Shown here piece by piece: positions 26,157 through 34,399 of a DNA stretch of 38,929 nucleotides. Below the pieces are notes generated by a model. It saw only the letters and a program-made list of their open reading frames with translations. It did not search any database and had not been told where the DNA came from. The position numbers and the translations under genes were made by a program. Source of the stretch: Selenomonas sp. (GTDB lineage Bacteria; Bacillota; Negativicutes; Selenomonadales; Selenomonadaceae). The DNA lies in contig NZ_JALFCU010000010.1 of the NCBI RefSeq assembly GCF_022771645.1, positions 1-38,929 on the forward strand, given 5' to 3'. Numbering within the stretch: position 1 is the first letter of the stretch; each line of letters begins with the position of its first letter.

Positions 26157-26703
26157 ATGCAGAAAATCCCGGCACGAGCTTCTGACAAGCAGCGGTATAG
26201 TGGTCTTGCGCGGAGAGGCAGATGTCGCGGAGGTATCCTGGCTCGCGGTCGTAGTAGGAGAGGCCGCGGTAGTAGAAGTCACGGTGCTCGGCGTCGATGA
26301 TGAAGGGGACGATGCCATGGCGCAGGCATTCGCGGAAGAGGAGGAGGCGGCCGACGCGGAAGTAGGGCAGGTCGGCGTCTGATGTGTTGGTCTTCAGGAT
26401 GCGGTGAAAGGTTTTGATGATCGTTTCCGTGAGCGGCTCGTCGAGTGTGTCGAGCAAGCGGTCAAACGCACGGAAATGGTTCACCGTCTCCGTCACGTCG
26501 TCGCTGCGGATGATATCGCCGGCGTCGGCAACGAGCGTTCGCGTCGTGAACAGGCTTTCCGTATGGCGGCGCGTGAGCTTGCTGCCCTCGATGTGGTTGC
26601 TGTTGTAGGCGAATTCCGTTTGTGTGAGATAGTAGATGCCGGATTTGTATTTTCGTTGCCGCTCGGATCGCAGGCACGTGACGAGAGCTTCAACAGATGT
26701 CAT
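26155..26703 (-). pseudogene. Fic-family protein lacking the catalytic Fic motif (internal deletion)
   Basis: 182 residues, open throughout. The N-terminal part keeps FAYNSNHIEGSKLT with the inhibitory S-x3-E-G motif (Ser35-Gly40) and ETVNHFRAFD. The C-terminal part keeps RLLLFRECLRHGIVPFIID and YYRGL...CLSAQD of the same Fic subfamily. The HPFxDGNGR loop that should stand just before RVGRL is missing: DLPYFRVG runs straight into RLLLF. From memory of the family, about 65 residues are gone, in frame, with the join at RVG (26350-26358). AMPylation cannot be expected. Marked as pseudogene; a regulatory remnant is possible. Confidence 0.75.
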
Positions 26704-26725
26704 GTACAGTTCCTCCGTGGAGAGA

Positions 26726-26777
26726 AAGCGACCGTTGCCGCCAACGTGCGAAGCATGTTGATGGGCAACGGTCGCTT
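26726..26777 (-). terminator. Terminator of the GGDEF gene
   Basis: AAGCGACCGTTGCC (26726-26739) pairs with GGCAACGGTCGCTT (26764-26777), a 14-base perfect stem; on the minus strand it is followed by TCTCTCC, a modest T tract. Lies between the GGDEF stop and the Fic start. Confidence 0.7.
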
Positions 26778-26787
26778 GTGTTTCAGT

Positions 26788-28551
26788 TCAGAGATACGAC
26801 AGCGCCTCGTCGTTCTTCGTGACGAGCAGGAGGTCGTGGCCGTCTTTCGTGTGTTCGTGGAGCAGGGCCTTGCGCTGGCCAGGGGCGTCGGGATTGTGGT
26901 TGCCGCTCGCGCGTGACGGCGCGTTGGCGTAGACGACTTCCTTCGTCGCGTTGTCGAGGACGTAGCACGGCGTCGGCAGATGGTCGAGCACGTCAGCGAG
27001 CAGGTCGAGGCGTTTCTGGAGCGCGAGGCTGCTGTCCTGCGGCAGCAGGATGTTGCCGAGCAGGACGGAGAACAGGTTCAGGCTGCGCAAGAGCTCCTTG
27101 CGGATGGTCATCGGGTGCGTGCTTTCGACGCCGATGCAGCCCATCGTCTCCGCGCCGTGCGGGATGATGCAGTACGCGTAGGATTTCAGGCCGAAGAAGT
27201 ACGCCGTCTTCGCGTGCGTCGGCGCAAGCGTCTCCGTGTTTTCGCAGACGGAGACGACGCCGTACGGCGTCGGATGCGCTTCGTCGAGGATCATGCGGCG
27301 GCGTTCGCGCGCCATGCGCGTGTACTCGGGCCCTGTCAGCGTGCCGCCGTCCGGCCCGACCCATTCGAACGCGTCGTGGTAGCGGCCCGTCTTCGTATCG
27401 CAACGCGCGATGACGATGCGGTCGAGGTTGTAGAGGCGGCCGAGAAGGCTCATGGCGTAGTTGATTGTCGCCTCGGGGCTGTTCGTCTCGTAAAACAGCT
27501 GGAGCACGAACTCGGCCATGTTGTCTTCGAACGCGCGCATCTGGAGGTCAATCGTGCTCTCGGGATCGCGGCTGTTCGCGACGGCAGAGGCCTCCTGATA
27601 AAATTTCGGCTGGTAAACGCACGCCTGGTTCTTGCCACGGCTCTTTGCCTCGTAGAGCGCACGGTCAGCGTGCGCGAAGAGGTCGCGGTACGACGAGCCG
27701 TGGTCAGGGTAGAGCGCGACGCCGATGCTGATGGAGAACGGCAGCGTGCGGCCGCCGGACTGGTAGTTGTGGTGGAGCGCCGTCAGCAGCTCGGCGAGGT
27801 GGCGCTGGATGCCCTCCGTGTCCTGCGTGTTGCGGAGCAGCACGAGGAATTCGTCGCCGCCGATGCGACCTTTGATGTCCGTCGTGCGGAAGTGGCCGCG
27901 GATCGTGCGCCCCATTTCGGCGAGCACGCCGTCGCCGAACAAATGGCCGAAGTTGTCGTTGATGGCCTTGAAGCCGTCGGCATCGATGAGCAGCATCGCC
28001 GCATGGTCGCGGCCGGGCAGGAAGCCTTCAATGGCGTTGCGCATCTGGTGGATGGCCGCTTCCTTGCGCAAGAGACCCGTGAGGCTGTCGCGGTCGGCTT
28101 TCGCCTGCATGCGCTGTTGCCAGAGCTTTTCCGCCTGGATGGAGCGCATGTTGCCGTACGCGACGATGGGCACGCCGTCGTCAAAATATGTGACGATGTG
28201 GACTTCAGCCCAGAGATAGCTGCCGCGATGATGGCGCACACGGAGCTTCGCGCTCGCCTTGCGCGTGTGCTCGGTGATCGTCTTTTCGCCGAGGCGGAAG
28301 ATGGAGTGGAGGTACGCATGGAGGATCGGACGGTCTTCGGGATGAATGAGGCGCTCCGTCCAGAACTGCGTCGACGCCTGCGGCAAATACACGGGCAGCT
28401 CGCGGAAACGGTGCGGCAGCGGCTCGTGCAGCGACACGCAGTCGTTCGTGAGATCCCAGCGGAAATAGAGGTGCTGGTCGAGGTCGTCGAGCATGTTGAA
28501 GACCTCGCGCGAAAAATTCGCAGGGATGTCCGTGCGCGGCTTGTCCTCCAT
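26788..28551 (-). CDS. PAS-GGDEF-GAF diguanylate cyclase
   Basis: 587 residues, no membrane segment. A PAS-like domain at about 20-140; GGDEF domain at about 150-315 with the intact active site GGDEF (231-235) and an I-site RTTD (222-225) exactly five residues before it; then a GAF-like domain at about 345-495 and a short C-terminal PAS-like segment (DHLPTPCYVLDNATKEVVYA). Makes c-di-GMP with product inhibition. AAAAGGAGGG precedes the ATG. Sensing input via PAS/GAF unknown. Pairs functionally with the HD-GYP protein encoded at 21748-22812. Confidence 0.92.
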   Translation of the reverse strand: MEDKPRTDIPANFSREVFNMLDDLDQHLYFRWDLTNDCVSLHEPLPHRFRELPVYLPQASTQFWTERLIHPEDRPILHAYLHSIFRLGEKTITEHTRKASAKLRVRHHRGSYLWAEVHIVTYFDDGVPIVAYGNMRSIQAEKLWQQRMQAKADRDSLTGLLRKEAAIHQMRNAIEGFLPGRDHAAMLLIDADGFKAINDNFGHLFGDGVLAEMGRTIRGHFRTTDIKGRIGGDEFLVLLRNTQDTEGIQRHLAELLTALHHNYQSGGRTLPFSISIGVALYPDHGSSYRDLFAHADRALYEAKSRGKNQACVYQPKFYQEASAVANSRDPESTIDLQMRAFEDNMAEFVLQLFYETNSPEATINYAMSLLGRLYNLDRIVIARCDTKTGRYHDAFEWVGPDGGTLTGPEYTRMARERRRMILDEAHPTPYGVVSVCENTETLAPTHAKTAYFFGLKSYAYCIIPHGAETMGCIGVESTHPMTIRKELLRSLNLFSVLLGNILLPQDSSLALQKRLDLLADVLDHLPTPCYVLDNATKEVVYANAPSRASGNHNPDAPGQRKALLHEHTKDGHDLLLVTKNDEALSYL

Positions 28552-28602
28552 GACGCGCCCTCCTTTTCAAAAAAATGAAACGCTTCAAAAAATGTTACAC
28601 TC

Positions 28603-28608
28603 ATTATA
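28603..28608 (-). promoter_or_regulatory. -10 element of the GGDEF gene
   Basis: TATAAT on the minus strand about 52 bases before the ATG; no convincing -35. Confidence 0.45.
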
Positions 28609-28699
28609 TCGCATTCGGGACGATTTAGCTAGACGATTGTGAAAACATTTCACGAAGTTTGGCTGGCGATTCTCATGTCGTGGGACGATGCGCCGACAC

Positions 28700-28728
28700 T
28701 TGCAAGCGGCAAGAAAATCCGCTAAGAT
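28700..28728 (+). promoter_or_regulatory. Putative promoter of the TSCPD gene
   Basis: TTGCAA (28700-28705), 17 bases, TAAGAT (28723-28728). Confidence 0.45.
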
Positions 28729-28773
28729 AATGGGCAAGCAACAGATTTTGTGTGTATTTTTGGAGGAAGCAAC

Positions 28774-29037
28774 ATGGCATACGTATACAAGACGAAAGGC
28801 ACGTGCTCCAAGAGCATCACGGTCGACCTCGACGGCAAGACGATCAAGAGCGTCGCATTCGAAGGCGGCTGCAACGGCAATACGACGGGCATCGCAGAGC
28901 TCGTCGTCGGGATGAACATCGACGACGTCATTGGCCGCGTCAAAGGCACGACGTGCGGCGCGCGCCCGACGTCATGCCCCGACCAGCTCGCGCACGCGCT
29001 CGAAGAGGCATACGCGGCAGAAACGTCTGCAAAGTGA
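28774..29037 (+). CDS. TSCPD domain-containing protein (TIGR03905 type)
   Basis: 87 residues. The name-giving TSCPD stands in CGARPTSCPDQLA near the C-terminus; other cysteines are in KGTCSKS and GGCNGN. The domain also occurs at the C-terminus of adenosylcobalamin-dependent ribonucleotide reductases; the stand-alone form has no established function, and a metal or redox role is suggested by its cysteines. Start ATG 28774 follows GGAGG by 8 bases. A repeat unit follows 11 bases after the stop. Confidence 0.9.
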   Translation: MAYVYKTKGTCSKSITVDLDGKTIKSVAFEGGCNGNTTGIAELVVGMNIDDVIGRVKGTTCGARPTSCPDQLAHALEEAYAAETSAK

Positions 29038-29048
29038 CGTGCCCCTAA

Positions 29049-29107
29049 GCCTCTCCCCTAGGGAGAGGACAGGCGCGGAGCGAAGCGCAGCGCCAGGAGA
29101 GGGTCGC
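29049..29107 (+). repeat. Single copy of the CTCTCCC repeat unit
   Basis: Shares the GCCTCTCCC-NNN-GGGAGAGG hairpin, GCGNAGCG and GAGAGGGT with the two units at 994-1050 and 1131-1185. It lacks the paired inverted partner found there. Confidence 0.65.
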
Positions 29108-29192
29108 TTGTAGGTTTGATGAATACGCAAGTATTTTGAAGTCGCCGGTGCGCGCAGGCACTTGCAACTATCTTTCGAAAAGAGGCGGCACG

Positions 29193-29960
29193 ATGATTTT
29201 TGACAGCCACAGCCACACAAAATTCTCGGCGGACTCGGACATGACGGCGGAGGACGCGCTTGCGGCCGCACGCGGGCAAGGCATCGGCATGGTGTTCACG
29301 GAGCATCTCGATGTCGATTTTCCGGGCGAGCTCGATTTTTCGTTCGATCCTGAAACGTATTGGGCGACGTACGAATCGCTGCGCGGGGACGACTTGCGCC
29401 TCGGTGTCGAAGTCGGCATGCAGGCGTCGACGGTCGACGCGAGCCGCGCGTTTGTCTCACGCGCGCCGTTCGACCTCGTCATCGGCTCCGTGCATCTCCT
29501 CTCCGGCGTCGACATCTATGAAAGGGAATGCTTCGAAGGCCGCGAGAAAGAAGACATCTACCGCGAATATTTTCGAGCGATGGAGGAAAGTATCGCGTCG
29601 CATGACTTCATCGACGTGCTCGGCCATATCGACTACATCGCGCGCACGGCGCCGTACAAGAATCCGGAGCTGTCGTATGGCGCGTTCGCGGACGAGATCG
29701 ACGCGGTGCTGCGCGCGGCTGTCGATCATGATGTCGTGCTCGAACTCAACACGCGGAGACTCGGCACTCGTCGCGCACTCAAGGAACTCGCGCCGATTTA
29801 CACGCGCTACCGTGAGCTCGGCGGCACATGCGTGACGCTCGGCTCGGATGCGCACGATGCACAGGCGATCGGCGCGAATTTCGCCATCGCCGAGGATTTC
29901 GCGCAGGCGATGCACCTCCGCATTGTGATGTTCTGCGAGCGGAAATGTGAATTTTGCTGA
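29193..29960 (+). CDS. PHP-domain histidinol-phosphatase-like phosphoesterase (HisJ family)
   Basis: 255 residues. Metal-binding PHP motifs in order: HSHTKFS at the N-terminus, TEHLDVDF, GSVHLL, GHIDYIAR and GSDAHD. HisJ enzymes dephosphorylate histidinol phosphate; no other his gene is near, so another phosphoester substrate is possible. ATG 29193 is preceded by GAGGCGG; the upstream in-frame stretch from 29136 is unlikely. The tail ends CERKCEFC, an unusual Cys pair. It lies 99 bases before the SCIFF precursor; a link between them is unproven. Confidence 0.85.
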   Translation: MIFDSHSHTKFSADSDMTAEDALAAARGQGIGMVFTEHLDVDFPGELDFSFDPETYWATYESLRGDDLRLGVEVGMQASTVDASRAFVSRAPFDLVIGSVHLLSGVDIYERECFEGREKEDIYREYFRAMEESIASHDFIDVLGHIDYIARTAPYKNPELSYGAFADEIDAVLRAAVDHDVVLELNTRRLGTRRALKELAPIYTRYRELGGTCVTLGSDAHDAQAIGANFAIAEDFAQAMHLRIVMFCERKCEFC

Positions 29961-29998
29961 GTTTGCAGATTTTATGCGAAATTTTTGCACAAAAACGA

Positions 29999-30027
29999 TT
30001 GCGCAATGGTGAAAAACACGATAGAAT
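29999..30027 (+). promoter_or_regulatory. Promoter of the SCIFF precursor gene
   Basis: TTGCGC (29999-30004), 17 bases, TAGAAT (30022-30027). A strong GAGAGGGGGAG ribosome-binding site follows before the ATG. Confidence 0.65.
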
Positions 30028-30059
30028 AGAAGCAGATGTTTTGAGAGGGGGAGTTTTCC

Positions 30060-30197
30060 ATGAAACACATCCAGACGGTCAACAAGCCGACGATGCAGAA
30101 ATCGCTCAAGACGGGCGGCTGCGGCGAGTGCCAGGCATCGTGCCAGTCCGCATGCAAGACGAGCTGCACGGTCGGCAACCAGGTTTGCGAAAAGTAA
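30060..30197 (+). CDS. scfA: SCIFF ranthipeptide precursor (six cysteines in forty-five)
   Basis: Exactly 45 residues with six cysteines (21, 24, 28, 32, 36, 43): the defining SCIFF pattern. Leader MKHIQTVNKPTMQKSLKTGG, core CGECQASCQSACKTSC then TVGNQVCEK. In characterised relatives a radical-SAM SPASM enzyme makes a thioether bridge from a core Cys to a Thr; Thr34 and Thr37 are candidates here. The maturase gene follows in the same direction after a hairpin that would let the precursor be made in excess. No protease or exporter gene is adjacent. Confidence 0.95.
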   Translation: MKHIQTVNKPTMQKSLKTGGCGECQASCQSACKTSCTVGNQVCEK

Positions 30198-30211
30198 TTT
30201 TGCAACGAAGA

Positions 30212-30247
30212 GCCTTCCTTCCACAAAGATGGAGGGAGGGCTTTTTT
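30212..30247 (+). terminator. Attenuating terminator between scfA and scfB
   Basis: GCCTTCCTTCCA (30213-30224) pairs with TGGAGGGAGGGC (30230-30241), followed by TTTTTT. Likely sets a precursor excess over maturase. Confidence 0.8.
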
Positions 30248-30303
30248 ATGCTGTCCAATAAAAAGAAAACATCCATGCACGTTAGGAGATTTTCAAGAAA
30301 GCT

Positions 30304-31713
30304 ATGAAAGACAGAATCCACAAATTTGAGCAGAACGGCACGTACATCCTGCTCGACGTGAACAGCGGCGCCGTGCATGTCATCGACAAGATGACGTACG
30401 ACCTCATGGACACGTTCGACGGCAAGAACGACGACGCGGTCGTCGCGGCGTGGCGCGGCACGTATCCCGAGGGCGAGATCCGCGAGGTGCTCGCCGAGCT
30501 CCACGAGCTCATGGACATGGAACAGCTCTTCGCGCCGGACATCGACGTTCCGCCGACGTTCCGCCAGCACGGCCTCGTGAAGTCGCTCTGCCTCATGATC
30601 GCGCAGGACTGCAACCTGCGCTGCAAGTATTGCTTCGGCGACGGCGGCAGCTACGGGCAGGAGCGCGCCGTCATGACGCCGGACGTCGGGCGGCAGGCCA
30701 TCGACTTCCTCATCGAAAAGAGCGGCCCGCGCAAGCATTGCGAAGTCGATTTCTTCGGCGGCGAGCCGCTCATGAACATGAAGACGGTGAAAGCCGTGAC
30801 CGAGTACGCGCACCAGCGCGAAAAAGAGACGGGCAAAAAATTCAAGCTCACGCTGACGACGAACGGCATGCTGTTGAACGACGAAAATATCCAGTGGCTC
30901 AACGACAACGACTTTTCGCTCGTGCTGTCGCTCGACGGCCGCAAGTCCGTCCACGACGCCATGCGCCCCGATGTCGGCGGCCACGGCAGCTACGACCGCG
31001 CCGTGCGCAATTTCAAAAAGTGCATCGCTTCGCGCAAGGGCGGCGACTGGGACTACCGTGGCGTCTACACGTATCTCAGAGGCACGTACACGAGGAGCAA
31101 TCTCGATTTCACGAATGATGTGCTGTCGATGCATGACGCGGGCTTTGACATCCTCTCGCTCGAGCCCGTCGTGCTGAAGGACAGTCCGTATGCCATCACG
31201 GAGGACGACCTGCCGCGCGTATACGAAGAATATGACCGCCTTGTCGATGCCTACATGAAATGCCATCGTGAGGGCAATGGCTTCTGGTTCTTCCATTTCA
31301 ACATGGACCTCTCGAACGGCCCGTGCGTCGCGAAGCGGCTGTCGGGCTGCGGCGCGGGCCATGAATACTTCGCCGTCGCCGAGAACGGCGACCTCTATCC
31401 GTGCCACCAGTTCGTCGGCCGCGAGGGTTACCGCCTCGGCTCGCTCTCTGAGGGTGTGACGAACACGGAGCTGCCGCAGTACTTCCGCGAGAGCCATGTG
31501 CTGAACAAGACGAAGTGCCGCGATTGCTGGGCGCGCTTCTTCTGCTCGGGCGGCTGCCATGCGAATGCCGACCTCTTCCACGGCGACATCCGCGAGCCGT
31601 ACGAGATCGGCTGCGCCATCCAGAAAAAGCGCCTCGAATGCGCGATCCTCGTGCAGTCGCTCCTCGCGCTCGAACGGAATGGACAAAAAGACGAACAAAC
31701 AGCGAACGCATAA
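30304..31713 (+). CDS. scfB: Radical SAM/SPASM SCIFF peptide maturase
   Basis: 469 residues. An N-terminal peptide-recognition region (about 1-90, RRE-like: YILLDVNSGAVHVID), the radical-SAM cluster motif CNLRCKYC (Cys103, Cys107, Cys110), FFGGEPLMN, and a SPASM domain with CGAGHEYFAVAENGDLYPC and CRDCWARFFCSGGCHANAD for two auxiliary [4Fe-4S] clusters. Forms the thioether link in the SCIFF peptide encoded just upstream. Length and motifs match the TIGR03974-type maturase. The ATG at 30304 has weak upstream GGAG (30286-30289). Confidence 0.95.
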   Translation: MKDRIHKFEQNGTYILLDVNSGAVHVIDKMTYDLMDTFDGKNDDAVVAAWRGTYPEGEIREVLAELHELMDMEQLFAPDIDVPPTFRQHGLVKSLCLMIAQDCNLRCKYCFGDGGSYGQERAVMTPDVGRQAIDFLIEKSGPRKHCEVDFFGGEPLMNMKTVKAVTEYAHQREKETGKKFKLTLTTNGMLLNDENIQWLNDNDFSLVLSLDGRKSVHDAMRPDVGGHGSYDRAVRNFKKCIASRKGGDWDYRGVYTYLRGTYTRSNLDFTNDVLSMHDAGFDILSLEPVVLKDSPYAITEDDLPRVYEEYDRLVDAYMKCHREGNGFWFFHFNMDLSNGPCVAKRLSGCGAGHEYFAVAENGDLYPCHQFVGREGYRLGSLSEGVTNTELPQYFRESHVLNKTKCRDCWARFFCSGGCHANADLFHGDIREPYEIGCAIQKKRLECAILVQSLLALERNGQKDEQTANA

Positions 31714-31730
31714 ACCATATTTATGAACTT

Positions 31731-31775
31731 TAGCCACGTCAAGAGGGCATGTGTCCCTTTTGAGTGGCTATTTTT
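31731..31775 (+). terminator. Terminator after the SCIFF maturase
   Basis: TAGCCAC (31731-31737) pairs with GTGGCTA (31764-31770) with further inner pairing, then TTTTT. Confidence 0.88.
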
Positions 31776-31845
31776 CATGCAGATGTTGAAGAATGACCAT
31801 AGGAAAGAAAATAATGGAATTATTGTCGCCGTTTATGATTTTTCA

Positions 31846-31875
31846 TTGACAATTCGGCACGAAATATTGTATTAT
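31846..31875 (+). promoter_or_regulatory. Promoter of the glycolytic gene set
   Basis: TTGACA (31846-31851), 18 bases, TATTAT (31870-31875), 45 bases before gap. Confidence 0.8.
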
Positions 31876-31920
31876 TAGTCATGTAAAAAGCTTCTATATT
31901 TTTTAGGGGGTATTTTTCAA

Positions 31921-32937
31921 ATGGCAGTAAAAGTTGCTATCAATGGTTTTGGTCGTATCGGCCGTCTCGCGTTCCGTCAGATGTTCGATGCCGAGGGTTA
32001 TGAAGTCGTCGCGATCAACGACCTCACGAGCCCAAAAATGCTCGCTTACCTGCTGAAGTATGATTCTTCCCAGGGCAAGTACGAGTATGCTGACACGGTT
32101 GAGGCTGGCGAAGACAGCATCACGGTCAAAGGCAAGACGATCAAGATCTATGCCGAGAAGGATGCCAAGAACATTCCTTGGGCAAAGCATGACGTCGACG
32201 TCGTCCTCGAGTGCACGGGCTTCTACACGTCCAAAGAGAAAGCCTCCGCTCATCTCGAAGCTGGCGCCAAGAAAGTCGTCATCTCCGCTCCGGCTGGCAA
32301 AGACCTCCCGACGATCGTCTTCAACGTCAACCATGAGACGATTCCGGCTGGCACGAAAGTCATCTCCGCTGCTTCCTGCACGACGAACTGCCTCGCTCCG
32401 ATGGCGAAAGCCCTGAATGACCTCGCTCCGATCAAGAGCGGCATCATGCAGACGATTCATGCCTTCACGGGCGACCAGATGACGCTCGACGGCCCGCAGC
32501 GCAAAGGCAACCTCCGCCGCAGCCGCGCCGCTTCCGAGAACATCGTCCCGACGTCCTCCGGCGCTGCAAAAGCAATCGGCCTCGTCCTTCCGGAACTCGA
32601 TGGCAAACTCATCGGCGCTGCGCAGCGCGTCCCGACCCCGACGGGCTCCACGACGCTCCTCTATGCTGTCGTCAAAGGCGAAGTCACGGTTGACCAGGTC
32701 AACGCTCAGATGAAGAAAGAAGCGACGGAGTCGTTCGGCTACAACACGGACGAAATCGTTTCGAAGGATGTCGTCGGCATGCGCTATGGCTCCCTGTTCG
32801 ATGCGACGCAGACGATGGTTGTCCCGACGGGCGACGGCAACACGCTCGTCCAGGTCGTTTCCTGGTACGACAACGAGAACAGCTACACGAGCCAGATGGT
32901 TCGCACGATCAAGTACTTCTCCGAGAAAGTCCAGTAA
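31921..32937 (+). CDS. gap: Glyceraldehyde-3-phosphate dehydrogenase, type I
   Basis: 338 residues. NGFGRIGRLAFR dinucleotide site, Asp34 typical of NAD preference, catalytic Cys153 in SCTTNCLAP, and the C-terminal WYDNENSYTSQM. Oxidises and phosphorylates GAP to 1,3-BPG. AGGGGG precedes the ATG. More T-ending Ala codons (GCT) than most neighbours, as in highly expressed genes. Followed by a hairpin before pgk. Confidence 0.98.
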   Translation: MAVKVAINGFGRIGRLAFRQMFDAEGYEVVAINDLTSPKMLAYLLKYDSSQGKYEYADTVEAGEDSITVKGKTIKIYAEKDAKNIPWAKHDVDVVLECTGFYTSKEKASAHLEAGAKKVVISAPAGKDLPTIVFNVNHETIPAGTKVISAASCTTNCLAPMAKALNDLAPIKSGIMQTIHAFTGDQMTLDGPQRKGNLRRSRAASENIVPTSSGAAKAIGLVLPELDGKLIGAAQRVPTPTGSTTLLYAVVKGEVTVDQVNAQMKKEATESFGYNTDEIVSKDVVGMRYGSLFDATQTMVVPTGDGNTLVQVVSWYDNENSYTSQMVRTIKYFSEKVQ

Positions 32938-32980
32938 TCTTCTCCGGGAAGCCTGACAGCTGAACAAGACGAAGATCTTT

Positions 32981-33016
32981 AGAGGTCCGGCCGAAGTTTG
33001 GGCCGGACCTCTTTTC
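32981..33016 (+). terminator. Terminator/attenuator between gap and pgk
   Basis: AGAGGTCCGGCC (32981-32992) pairs with GGCCGGACCTCT (33001-33012), then TTTTCT. No clear promoter is seen in the 87 bases before pgk, so read-through probably feeds it. Confidence 0.85.
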
Positions 33017-33103
33017 TATGGGATGATTCCGGGGAGCGGCTGTGCGCTGCATCCCTGGGTCGTTCCGCGTATTTCCCACATGTTTTTGGAGGCGTAATAC
33101 AGT

Positions 33104-34315
33104 ATGGATAAGAAAACCATCAAAGACATCGACGTCAAAGGCAAGAAAGTCTTTGTCCGTGTCGACTACAACGTCCCGTTCGATGCTGAAATGAACATCA
33201 CGAACGATACGCGCATGGTCCGCACGCTCCCGACGCTGAACTATCTGCTCGACAATGGCGCAGCGCTCATCCTCGCTTGCCACATCGGCCGCCCGACGGA
33301 AGCCCGCGAGCCGCAGTTCTCCACGAAGCACCTCGTGAAGCACCTCGCAGAGCTCCTGAAGCGCGATGTGCAGTGGGCGTCCGACTGCGTCGGCCCTGAG
33401 GCGGAAGAGAAGGCCAAGGCGCTGAAGCCCGGCGATGTCCTCCTGCTCGAGAACCTCCGTTACCACAAAGAGGAAAAGAAGAACGATCCTGAGTTCGCAA
33501 AGCAGCTCGCGTCGCTCGCTGACGTCGCGGTCGACGATGCGTTCGGCGTCTCCCATCGTGCGCATGCTTCGAACGCTGGCGTGCCGAAGTACCTCGAGAC
33601 GGTCGCCGGCTTCCTCATGGAAAAAGAAATCAACTACATCGGCAAGACGCTCGAAGCGCCGAAACGTCCGTTCGTCGCCATCATCGGCGGCGCGAAGGTC
33701 TCCGACAAGATCGGCGTCATCAGCAACATGATTGACAAGGTCGACACGATCATCATCGGCGGCGGCATGGCGCATACGTTCGATGCCGCGAAAGGCCTGC
33801 CCATCGGCGACAGCCTCTGCGAGCCGGACAAGTACGACCTGGCGCGCGAGCTGCTGAAGAAAGCGGAAGACAAGGGCGTCAAAGTCGTCCTGCCGCTCGA
33901 TGTCAAAGTCGCGAATATGTTCCCGGCAAAACCGGAATATGCGACGGAAGGCAAGACGAAGATCGTCGACGTCGACAAGGTCGAAGATGGTTGGGATGCC
34001 CTCGATTCCGGCCCGAAGACGTCCGAGGCGTATTCGAAGGCGCTCGCCGGCGCGAAGACGATCATCTGGAACGGCCCGATGGGCGTGTTCGAGTACGACG
34101 ACTTCGCTGACGGCACGCTCGCGGTCGCGAAAGCGGTCGCGAAAGCGACGGAAGAGGGCGCGACGTCCATCGTCGGCGGCGGCGACTCCATCGCAGCGCT
34201 GAAGAAGACGGGCCTCACGGAGAAGATTTCGCATGTCTCCACGGGCGGCGGCGCAACGCTCGAATTCCTCGAAGGCAAAGAGATGCCGGGCATCGCTGCC
34301 ATCGCGGATAAATAA
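33104..34315 (+). CDS. pgk: Phosphoglycerate kinase
   Basis: 403 residues. KVFVRVDYNVPFD, the substrate-binding CHIGRP region, and the ATP-side GGGDSIAALKK and STGGGATLEFLEGK. Makes ATP and 3-PG from 1,3-BPG. GGAGG lies 9 bases before the ATG. Between gap and tpiA in pathway order. Confidence 0.98.
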   Translation: MDKKTIKDIDVKGKKVFVRVDYNVPFDAEMNITNDTRMVRTLPTLNYLLDNGAALILACHIGRPTEAREPQFSTKHLVKHLAELLKRDVQWASDCVGPEAEEKAKALKPGDVLLLENLRYHKEEKKNDPEFAKQLASLADVAVDDAFGVSHRAHASNAGVPKYLETVAGFLMEKEINYIGKTLEAPKRPFVAIIGGAKVSDKIGVISNMIDKVDTIIIGGGMAHTFDAAKGLPIGDSLCEPDKYDLARELLKKAEDKGVKVVLPLDVKVANMFPAKPEYATEGKTKIVDVDKVEDGWDALDSGPKTSEAYSKALAGAKTIIWNGPMGVFEYDDFADGTLAVAKAVAKATEEGATSIVGGGDSIAALKKTGLTEKISHVSTGGGATLEFLEGKEMPGIAAIADK

Positions 34316-34344
34316 GTCTATCTTTTACTGTTTTTAGGAATGGA

Positions 34345-34365
34345 GGCGGGAAAATTTTTCCCGCC
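34345..34365. repeat. Perfect inverted repeat in the tpiA leader
   Basis: GGCGGGAAAA and its inverted copy around a single central T. No T tract follows, so it is more likely an mRNA processing or stability element than a terminator. Confidence 0.5.
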
Positions 34366-34399
34366 CGTATTCCGTATAAATTCTAGGGGGATTTTTGAA

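Noticed and set aside
23993..26188. 731-codon minus-strand frame opposite hemerythrin and the AGCS symporter
   Set aside because: Overlaps a consensus promoter, two terminators and two clear genes on the other strand.
29049..29107. Rho-independent terminator after the TSCPD gene
   Set aside because: The hairpin has no T tract and its sequence matches the dispersed repeat family instead.
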